Of a stretch of DNA of 64,000 nt, positions 34,901 through 47,024 are shown piece after piece (within the stretch, counting starts at the first letter, position 1; each line of letters begins with the position of its first letter). The translations under genes were made by a program, and so were the position numbers. Source of the DNA: Apostichopus japonicus (lineage: Eukaryota > Echinodermata > Holothuroidea > Aspidochirotida > Stichopodidae); NCBI RefSeq assembly GCF_037975245.1, contig NC_092567.1, positions 7,564,714-7,628,713 on the forward strand, given 5' to 3'. The notes below the pieces were generated by a model. It saw nothing but the letters and a program-made list of their open reading frames with translations, ran no database searches and had not been told where the DNA came from.

Positions 34901-37900
34901 GTCATATCAAATTCATGTTGCAGTTAACTTTACCAAATGGGGATACAGTATATAAATGACACAATAATTTCACGGTTCCTTATGTGGTTTATGAAAATAA
35001 GATATGAACATTCTGAATACATCAGAATGCGCCCCACTTCAGATAACAGTTATGACCCAATGATGACTCTCAAATGGTCTGAGCCAAGAATTTTTTTTTT
35101 TTTTACACATCTTTGCCAAATGTTGGAATCGGTTGTCTCTTTGCAATTAAAGCAGCTGTTCAAATAACCATTTAGTTTGAGAACGAATCTAAAGTTAAGC
35201 AATTCAATTAACATATCAAGACATTTTCTACAACAAAATTTGGTTGAGCAGCTACCAATAATGACATTCCCAATTAAAAAAAAAAACTTTCATCAGACCA
35301 TTTTCATTATTGAATTTGTTCCTGATATAAAATAAGATTGTCACTAATCACACTTTTCTGGTTTCCTACAGAGGAGGAACAATTCATCAAGGAACTAAAG
35401 GCAAAGTATGAGATACTTTATCACTCCGTACAACCATTGCCTTACATCAGAGACAGAATGTATTGTGTTGATAAAGTATATGTTTATAGCGGCATTGAAC
35501 GGTTAGTTCAACAAGCACATGGAAACAAAATGTGGAAACTTTTAGAGTCACATCATGAACTACTAAAGAAACCTGAGAATTGTGGTAGGCAAATTATAGA
35601 GGGCGAACCTGGATCCGGAAAATCAACACTGACACTACAGCTTGCATACGATTGGTGCCAAAGAGTTCCAAAATCCCCTTTAAGTAACGTACCGGTACTT
35701 ATTTACCTGCGGCTAAGACAACTGAGAGGGGTGAAGTCAATATACCAAGCAATACGTCGTTTTATATTACCCAGAGACTCAGATCTGAGTGAGGTTATAG
35801 TGGAATCAATCATAAAGAATTGTTCAGGTGTATTGGTTATTTTGGATGGATTTGACGAATACCCTGATAAAGACGATCAAGAGACTGATATTTCTCTTAT
35901 CCTTCGGAGAGAAATGTTGCAGGATATAGACGTCATTCTGACTACCAGGCCTTTCTACTTACCGAAAGAATTTGCACCGCATAGTGATCGAATACGTTTA
36001 ACAGGTTTCAACGAGGACATCCGAGATCAATATATTCAGAAAGCAGTTGTACACGGTGACGAACAAGCTGCCAGGGAAATAATACTTAAACTCCAACGAA
36101 ACCCTCTACTTGGTGACTTGTGTCAAGTTCGTTTGTTGTTTGTTTTGTTTGCTCACATGAGCCACGAGAACAAAGACTTGAAGACATTCAAATGCGTTAC
36201 TAGCTTCTTTCGTAATGTGATAGCTTGCTTACATAGTCATTTGATGAACAAACCAATTGAAAAGGTATGTTTTGACTTAAAACATGATGAGTTGAACAAG
36301 GTTGCTTTTGAGGCATTGAACGGTAGAAACCAACTGATTGTGTGGGATAGTACTTCCCTGAGAAAACGACTTGGGGATGACTTTTATGAGCAGTATCTTA
36401 ATACTGGAATATTTTTTGAGGAAGAAATACTGACTGGTGATCAATTTCTCTACAAAAAGGAAGTCAGATTCTTCCACAAATTGTTCTGTGAGTGGTATGC
36501 TGCCCACTACATTGCTGATTATCTATCTCAAGAATCTTTAACCTCTGCCACAACAGAGAGCCAGAGTGTAGCTGAACTGCTCCGTTTTTTGGATCCTTTT
36601 GAACTTCACTATGTTTACAGATTTGCCTGTGGTCTTAATAAGACTGCTTCAGGTAAAATTGTAAATTATCTGCAAAACAACCTTAAACATAAAAAGTTTG
36701 CTATGATGTGCATGCTGGAACAAGACTATAAAAATGAGAATGTTGTTGATGCAATCACAAAGTTGGCCTCTAAAGTGGTCCACGTGCATGGCGATGACAG
36801 TCAACTACATCAGAGATCAACTTTACAAGTTTTGGAATTCGCGAGTGCAACACAGGTGAAGTAATTTTCTTTCACTGCAATCAAGACATATTTCCTCAGG
36901 TTTGTGGTCATGTGGTCACGGTCTTGTACTGTTATTGTACAATATAATTATAATCAGTGTGTTCTTATACCTACAAAAAACAATGCAAAACTTCCAGCCT
37001 CCACTGGGATTCGGACCTTTGCCCTCTCATGTATTTAAGTGCTTGGTTTATTTTTCTGCCAAGTCCTGTTTTGATTTTTCCAGTTTGCACTGCATTTCTT
37101 GAAAGTTATATAATAGCAATCGATTCTTGAGATCAGATTCCCAACTGTATACATATCTTCAGAGGTTGAATCCCAAAATAACGACTTAATGACCATACGA
37201 ACGTAAACAATTTCAAATGCTAACAACACTTAGTGTCAATGTCGTTACCAATAGTGTCACTTGATTTATTGCTTTCATGTGGCCATACTGCCAGTAATAA
37301 ACGAACACACTATGACATAGACAATCCAAACCTTGAAAATATTGAATAATTTGAGTTTTAGTTGTGAGGTCTTCATAACAGCAAATGGTGTTAAATGCAG
37401 AACTGAAGTCCATAAAACAAGTCCTTGCATAATTACTAGGAGTGTCCACATGTTGACGTAGAATAGTGTCCAGAAGCAGGCGGGCATCCCCACCCGATCT
37501 ACCACTGCGATATGCGAATCGGTATTTGTCCAGTGATGGACTACAGTTCAATATTTCGCTACGAAGAAGTTTCTCAAAACACTTCATTGAAACACTGGTC
37601 TAACTCAATTACATAAAACCCTCCATCCGTTCATAATGTAGCATGATTCTTTTACTAGAGGATAACTACAATACATTAACCTTGTTCATTTCTCTAACAG
37701 ATTACCATAGCCTGCCTTCACCTGACCATGGCCTTCAAGGAGTGTGATGGATACACTATTTTACTCCAATCTGGCCTCTCTCTCTGTCCTTTAGTGACAG
37801 TAGAAAAGATACACATAGAGACTGAGAAGGAAGGAAATGAACCGTATGCAATATCAGAGATACAGTTAACAAACATCTTCGGTTTTGCGCTTCGTTGTCA

Positions 37901-40900
37901 GTCTGTTAAGGAGCTGTCGTAAGTTGAATCTCATGTTTTTTGTTATCATACTATGTACCTACAAGTATTCTCTCTTGTTACATTTAAAATAACTGATTAA
38001 CCAAAGTAATAAAGATAAACACAGAGCTCTGACAAAACTTGTATTAGAAATGACGTACCATCAAGAAATACATTGTAATCGGAAATTTTAGTGTTACAAT
38101 CATGAAAAAAGATGAGTTGTTTATGTTGGTATGACTAGCCATCACGGTATTAATTATAACCAAAAGAAACAATGACAGTTGTGAATTTGGAAGGTAAGAA
38201 TATTTTTCATATATCATTGGGAATATGTCTTACATGATATGATAAGTATCATCAAAGAGGCCAAGGTGTAATTGAACCCAACAAATTTCTTCATGAATTT
38301 TGGAGGATTTAATCAGTAATGTGGTAGTATGAGGTAATCCCCCACTCTTAAAAACAGAGGACAATATACTGTGCGTGGAATTGTATTACAAACAAGTCTA
38401 TTTTACAATCTATCTGATTGTCTGCACACCAATTCCTTTCATGGACTCCTAGCACGACCTAAGGATGAGCCTAAACATACTGTATATTACACTATTACCT
38501 TCCTGCAGTTATGGGCTCATTTGCTCATATTAAACAGCAAAATGATGTCCACAGAAATGATGTCCACAAAATGATGTCCACTGTTTTGCTATCTTTCTCT
38601 CATGTTGGTTTGTTTCTTCCTTTCTACTTCAAAGGTTCAGTGAATGTCTGCTGCCTCTTTCGCCCTCTCAAGAGTCTATCAATGCAGAGATGATATCTAG
38701 GAAACTTAAAAGTAACTATCGATTCTGTCAGTATTGGTTGATTATTTGATAAAATCTAGTCATTTAGGAGCTGATATAAGAGATAATATATTGTAACATT
38801 TTCATAAGAAGTGCAAAGAGCAGATTGTAAGCCTTTGGTAAAAGCAACAATGATGCAAAAGTAGAAAATATGACAAAATAAATTGCTTTGTCAGGAGGAT
38901 TACATTGATTTCAGGAGCAGTAAGTGTTAACCGCCTAAATGATTCGTCCTGCTCGACACATTCCTTTGGTACAAGCTACTGTAATGGCAATATGTTATTA
39001 ACCAATCTATACTTAGGATATTTGTTTAAGAACATTACTTTAAGTTTAAACACCGAAATCATGTCGTTTTAAGTCAAGCCATATTTATTGGATGAAAAGC
39101 ACCAAATTCAAAGTTATAGGTCTTAAGTGTTCCATTTTTAGTGTAGAGGTATCCGTTTCATTTATGTGAAAAAGTTAATTCCTCTCCTTCATAAATCCTG
39201 AAATGTCTTTAAATTTAACATATTTTTACATACTTGTCATCATAGTATACTGGCGAGACTACGGTTACAGCCTGAATCTCCATTCTGGTGATTGGGAGGT
39301 ATGATTCTTTTGTTCTTAGTTGCCAGGGCTTTTTGTTATTGTGTACGTGTCCATTAGTGCAGAACAAGTTGGAAGTAGTGTAAATGCCGACAACCACTAG
39401 ACAACGACAGAGATTGTGACATAGCTTAGGGAAAATAATGTGTAGTTCTAGATTGTGGAAACAATATTTTAAAATATGAGTTGGTCATTGGACATTTTTG
39501 TTTACTAATTAATTCAGATCATTAATCAACTGAAGATACTCAAGGTAACCGTGTATGACGTTTCTTTTCTATTGAGAGTATTTTAACTTTTCTGTACATA
39601 GTGGTAAGTCTGGTAGTATCAAAAGGACGTTTTGCTGGATGTGTTTTGGACTTATTTTCATAACAATGGATTTTCTTTAAGCTATAGTAATACCAATGAT
39701 GCTACAATTAGAATAGTAAAAAAAGTAAAAACAGATCTAGATAAGTTTACACTGCTTCATTTTGTGTTTATTTTCAGGTTGATAATATCAATATTATTGA
39801 GTCACTGTGTTCAGAGAGGTTACAGATCTGGACTAAAGATAGTAAATTACAACAGAATTGTACTTTGCAGCTACTGAAGAACGCATCTAACAATGATGTA
39901 AGTCAGTAGTCTAATATCAAAATCCCTATGATGGACTAGATATGTCAAAATACATCATCCCCATTATGTACTAGATATGTCATACCTATTATGTTATTAA
40001 GTGTTTTTTGAGATACCATAGTATCATTTTGCATTTTGCAGTCAAATTATTTAACAAATTTGATTCATTGTCTTCAACAGTGTTACGAATACAGGATTTT
40101 GCATCCGGAACGCAAAGTTCCAGAGATGGACGCAAACACTTCGCATTGCGTCTCGCGGATGGAAACCCTAAGTACACACACTCAGAACTAGGTCTATGTG
40201 CAAAACATAACAAAACAAATTTTTGAATGAATATCTTTTGAATGAACATTATTTTCCAAACCTCAGGATAACCAAAATTTCTTCCAATCAGTCTGATGAT
40301 TGAATTTGTCTTAAAGCAAATAAATAATAGCAATCAACCACAAGGTACTGATTTATAACTCCGTACCTTGTTATTACAACATTTACATTACAGAGATTTA
40401 CATGCAAACAGTGGTCATGGTTCTTTTCAAAACTTCCCATGATTTGATTGGCTAATAGTTCCTTACCCATTGTCTGGAAACATTCTTGTGTCTGTAGTGC
40501 TCAATGAACACAAATAATGTAAATTAACAACATTATAACATTACTTTCCTGTGTAGAGATGACAATGTTTGTGCTATTAGCTATCATATGTGTGCACTCA
40601 AATATCATAACATTAGGCCCTGTTGACAGTCATGGTATGAAATTTTGGTTGAATTTTTTTCTACGATATCACGTAATATTTGAGTCATTGTTTTGATCAA
40701 AACAATTTGTGAGTTGAGACAAGTTAGGAATTTTGTAGGAACCTAACATCTCGGAAACTAAAAAATTATTTTCACCTCACAGTACGCTTGTTCTCTCCGC
40801 ATTGAGAGTTGCTCAAGTAATATGTACATTCACACCACAGTAATTTCTTTGTTGCAAAGGTTTTCGCACTGTATTTGACCATGTGCCCTACTGATTTATT

Positions 40901-43900
40901 TTTCTTGTGCAACATTCATGCATCGTCAAAATTAGCTATTGAAGCTTGAGTTTTTATTGGACTTTGTGTGAAGAGTTATTTACATACTGTAAGGGCAATG
41001 GGTCGGAACTGGCCGGGGTTGGGCCACTTGCCAATGGTTGTTGAGGAAAGGGAAAACTTTGTTCAATTTTAAATCAAACTTACGAATAACATTGCATAGG
41101 TTAACTGTTAATGGTAACTTACGACAGGGCTTCAAAAAAGTTGTGAGCAAGTAGTTCTAGGCCTTTAGGGATGTGTTCTTGTGTCGTCGAGATATATTTA
41201 TATTTTCTACAAAATTTAAGGGGCTCAATCAAATGAGTTAAACGTGCAGTGTTTTTACTTTTACATGTTCTCTCTAAGCACTCCTATTACTTAACATGAA
41301 TTTCCAACATTCACAGCATATGCATAGCCTATAACATTTCACACACGCTTTGTAAGGAAGTTGTTTACCATGCAGTAGTATGGATTGTGTGATCTAGGAA
41401 AGCATATATGGTAACTAGTCAACGGTTAAATTCCTCGCTTCGGAACTTTGAAAGTCATTTTGTTGGTGTATAATAGTTACAGGTTTATCATTTGATGATT
41501 TTTTGTGCATGGCATAGACCTATATGCCAATGTGCTTTCAGGGTTCATTATAGCTCAGTATTATGTGTTCCTGTAGAGGTATTTTACATTGCATTTTTCA
41601 TGGAGGACTATAGGGACGCAAGTTTTTCTGAGCGGACTCAAACGCTGTTAAACTTTTAATCCTAGTAACCATACTGTTCTTCACAGTGTACTAACTTTCA
41701 CGCTAAATGTACACATAAGATAATCATATCATAATGAATTATTTTTCCAAGGAGTACTCCAGCTAGTGGCACACATAACATAAGATGATTAAAAGATTAC
41801 ATATCACTCTGTAGTGACAATATATCTATAATTCATAAGGTGTTTGGTTTGACACAATAACAACAGGACGTTTAACATAACTAATTCATATGAAGAAATT
41901 TTCTCACTACATTCCTAATCTAACAGTCCATATTTCATCCTGGTTATCATTCATATATCAGTCATTTTGCCCATTTTATGTTTCATGCATTTATTCATTT
42001 TAGTGTTACTGTTGTTTTTTTATACATTGTGTACTATGTTAGATAAAGAAGTTGGATCAACCCATATTAAAAATGGTGAAGAAAAATGTTGTTTCTGTTA
42101 ATAATAATGTTAGATTTCAATAAACAAACTTGAGCCTAATCGTAATAATGCGAAGAGTGGATTTATGCTAGTATTAAGATGGATAAGTGATACCTTCAGG
42201 AAAGTTACTGGCCACAGTAGGTTATAATCGTATAAATAATCGATATAGCTCTAAATCATTTCAATGTTGATTGAATGGTACGTTAATTTCCTTCAGATCC
42301 CCATCTTCCATCTGGAGCTTCTACAATCCTTCTCCAAGGCTGACGCTGGTAACATCATCCTCTGTTCAGGGCTACAATTGTCCTGTCCTGTGTCATTAAA
42401 GAAGCTATCGATAGATACATATGAGGAGGGAAGAGAACTGACAGAGACAGAGGTTGTTGGCATATTGATGTTTGCACAACATTCACAGCGATTGGAAAAG
42501 CTAATGTGAGTATTTCAATGAATATCGTATCTTAGTAATGCGTACCTAGATACCACTTTCACACTTTAAATAGGCATAAATACCTACAAAGTTTTATCAC
42601 TATTTGCCAAGTGGAAAGATACTCTCACAGGACAGAACTTTATTGTTTCTGAAGTGAGTATTTACAGACCCATTTTTTACCTTCGCCTTGTTTGTTAAAC
42701 TCTACATTTGGATCGTGAGGAGTGGTGCTTTGTTCGGGTTAATTGTCATTTTAGGGACTTGGCAGAAAATAAGATATATTTCAAATATTTCCCAAAACAA
42801 ATGCTATATCATTGAATGACTTTCCTTCTAATGAATAGCTTTACTCCTTGTTTATATATGATATACAGGTTAGCTTTATCGTCTGTGTTATTGTCAATGC
42901 TTTACTCGTTCAGGTCATTGACAGTAATCGTCTGAAAAATTTACCAAAAATAATATCTGATAACTTTTTGTGAATTGTGATCAGGCAATTGATCAACTCA
43001 TGGTTCTGCTTTATTTCACAGGTTCTTATTTTGTCTGTTGCCCCAGTCTATTGCTGCTGATGATATTCCTTCAATATTGAAGTCAAGGAAAGTGAAAGGT
43101 ACTTTATGCGAATGCTCAGGTTAACCTCTGTCGATTGATCAATATCGACAGTTGGTGCATTAACGTCATGATCTGGTACTGATTACTATTATTACAGCAG
43201 CCAATCATTGTAGTCAATAATGTAAATTGTATTACTTATCATTGGTTGCCTGAAGTTATCATTAAAATAAGAAACTAAATGTGTGAAACATCAAGCAAAG
43301 GATGTATATTTATAGACGATTCTGATATGATGGAGACATCAAGCCTCTAACTTGTTTTATATTCAAAATGAAATAAAACTGTTAGCATGCTGCTTATCCA
43401 CTAAGGAGCCTGTGTAAGAGAATGTGTAAAAGTAAGTTGGCCTGACATTTCAATCCTACAGTAGCAGGAACTTCTTCAGAGGCTAAATGAAAAGTATCAG
43501 TAACAGAAGGGACAGAAACACACACAGAATACAAACAGGTTAATGAGCAGGGTGAACACAAAGAGATAGATGTAAGAGGATTAATAGACAAGGGATGGAG
43601 AGTAGAAAGAAACCAACAGGGGAAGAGGAGAGGTAGGAGATCCAAAGAGAGGATTAAGGGAACAGGATAGGGAGTAAACTGGAGGACACAGACAGAAATG
43701 TGTGGAGAAAAAAAAAGGAGTGGAAGAGGGCTAAGGGAAGAGGAGTGACAGGGGGGACAAGGGGAGAAGGGGGGGACAGAAGAAAAGTTAGTCATGTCCT
43801 TCCTGAATGTTGAGCTCATGAGGTTGAATGATGTGAAGGCTTTGCATCCACAGTCTCCCTCTGCTGTTTCGTACCAGGTCAGGGAGGCTACCTAAGGAAA

Positions 43901-46900
43901 CAATCCCCTGTTGGGACATGTTATTCATGGTATGGTTGGGAAGGTTATTAGTCTTATATTCTAATACATGCTACATGCAGTCATAAGCTTGATACAAGAC
44001 TCAAGAGAGGTGGTACAGCTGGCTGAGATGTTGTTGTTTTGACTTCTGTATTCAGAGTGTATGTCACTGCTAGACAATTATACATACACTAGGTGTCTAA
44101 ATATAAACATACCACCACAGAGATATGGTGAGGAATTAAGAACCAGACTGAATTAGTATTAGATACCCTCAGGATGTTCTACAGTTACAATAATATTATG
44201 CAGTGAGGGTAATTTAAGACTGGGAATATCTCCAGATCAGGGTTTACATGAAATACATCCAGTATGTTACATACTGTATGCTGTGCATTAAACGTTTGCC
44301 TTTTGCATGATACATGCCAGTGAAGGGGAGACCATGATCTAACTATAATATAATGATATGCTTTTCTAAAGAATGTCAGGTTAAATGTTTTAAAGAAACA
44401 ATGATACACAAACTGGTTTATCCTGTTTCAAAGCTTTCCTCATAAATGAAAGTTACATTTTTCACTCGATAACAGAACAGAGAATGGTGGCAAAACTTGC
44501 CCTTCTGCCTTGTTTTGCGCATGTTCTACATGTTAATGTAATCATGTAAAATAGCTGGGTGTAGCAGATTCTTGTACAGTCTCTTCACAATAAATTGCTC
44601 AAGGCTTATGTGGCTGTAGTGTACCTAGGTCATTGGGGTGTCTGGGAGTAAAATAATCATGTTTTATTTTTATTTTGTTAATCATGGCATTGTAACCTCT
44701 TTCATTTTAGTCACTTGGTTACCGTACGATAGTGGCAAAATTTATGACCTCAACCTTGAATCTGGTCGATGGATGGTGAGTATTAAGAACTTATTAAAAC
44801 ATGTTTCACTAACCTATTGCTTGACAACTGGTTATATAATTATCTGGAAAGAAGTATTAATGTATTCAAAGAATCGCAACTCCCCAACGACTGTTAAGTG
44901 ATTTAAAAAATGAATCAATAAAAGAAAGGAACAGTTTGACAGGTAAGATGCATCAATATATTTTGCTCAGATTGTTGAGGTGGACTCACATATTGAATCA
45001 AGTAACAAGAAAATTACGCAGAATAACATAATGTCTGTGTAACCTTACTTTGACCAGTGTTCGTATCGAATGATTGTTTTTCAATTAACAGTTCAGGGGG
45101 AATATGGAAAAATGTTTAACCGGTTAGTTAAAATGTTTAACCGGTTAGTTTTCAGAGTTTTTTTTTTTGTTGTGGTCACTCAAGTACATTAAATTAACAT
45201 TGATTGCAGTACCGTCGTGCATCTTGCCTGAAAGTAGTAGATGAAAACCTCATGCAATTATCTTCTGTATAACAACAGTTGAGTTTTCGAATCCAGAATC
45301 AATTGCTTCGCACTGTCAGTTACAACTGCTGCGTGTGTGTCCAGTATCGTATAGTCTTTGCATTAACTTTTGATCAGCGTCAGTCTCCGATACCGTTACA
45401 TAAATATCAAAAAGGTTGATAGGCAACAAAGAACAGTTGATAGATCATTCATTCTTGTCACCTTTGCTCCTGTAATTACCAGATACTGTACGTGCTCCTT
45501 ATTGCAGTTTGAATATTAACGTCATCAGAGTGTCGTCAAAGTGTCACATGACATATATTATTGATATAACTTTAATCCCAAGCATCGCTGATATTCATCC
45601 CAAAGTAACATTTTTCTTTGTAGCATACTTCCTTCTTTGTTTGAATTGAAAAGAAAATTAATTCTTGATTCACCTCATAACTGTTGGAGTGATTTTGTGA
45701 CGTCATATTGGTAAAGCTCATAAACCTTCCTATTTTATCTAACTTATAGTATGATGATCGTACGCTCGATGTGACAGATGCAGTTTACAGCAAGGAGGTA
45801 GGTAGTGAAGTATAATGTATTACAATACACAAGGATTCATTGGTTTAATCTCGATGAACAATGTAATGGAGGAGATTGATCATTAACCTACAAAATAATC
45901 TGAACATTTTTTGGCATGTATAGAAATATAATAACGTTTGAAATGAACGATTCAAAAAAAGATGGTCGCTGTGTGCACGTTGAACACAAAAGAATAGATT
46001 ACATATCGCAAATAGGAAATGTTGAGTTTTGCTGTCTTTATATAAGTAACATAAGGCTTGCTTACTAGATCTTAGAAAACACATAGTGATTCACGGATTC
46101 ATTAGGCATAACAAACAATTAGCTTCTTAATGTTACTCTATTAACCCATATTACTATGAAAAAGTAATATTAAGGGTAACATTAAGTTGATTACTCCATA
46201 TTTTCTAATCTAATTTGATTGACAATGTGATTTCACAAATCCCTAACAGCCGTATACTTTTGAAATTTGAATTATTTTGTCATACAATAAAATTACAGCT
46301 GTCATTTATGATTGACTTCTTTCATACAGGTTAGCGAATTCCGGGAAGTATGGCAGTAAGTTATTTTTATGTGTATTTTTTCGTACAATTGGTGATTTAG
46401 TGAGTTAACATACGCAAATCCCCATCATTACGATAATCTCTGCCTATAGCAAATACCACCCAAATCCCCTGTTTTGGGCCAAAAACAGGGGAGATTGAAT
46501 ATCTACCGGAGTTGGTAATGCTAGCCATACTGAACGCTCTTCTGCACAATTTCACAATTAAACACACAGTGTATCATTTCAGTGTCAAGCCAAACTTGTC
46601 ATCACACACCAGAAAGTAGTACTGGCCATGAGAGCACTTGTGGTGACTGGTCAATTAAATTGGTGCACTCAAGGATGAATCCTTATGGCAGTATTTGGGG
46701 TAGTTTATGCTATCAAGTAACCCATTATTAATGCTTGAGTGAATTTGAGGAGGACTGTTTTTATATAGACAGGCTTGACCAACAAGGGAGTAGTATACAT
46801 CATGCTAATTCAAACCCCACCCCTCCCCCACCCTCCCCCCATGAAGCAGCATGATATATACTACTTATGGGTTTTAGATAAACAAAGGATACACATTTTT

Positions 46901-46948
46901 ATGTAGGTTGTGTATATCAAATAGGATGCAGTGACGGCCATATGTAAT

Positions 46949-47024
<76 letters not shown>

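Noticed and set aside
43394-43819. 141-codon minus-strand frame in the R1 repeat
   Set aside because: It is low-complexity Pro/Ser/Leu-rich sequence and the frame is not conserved in the other R1 copy at 11342-11821.
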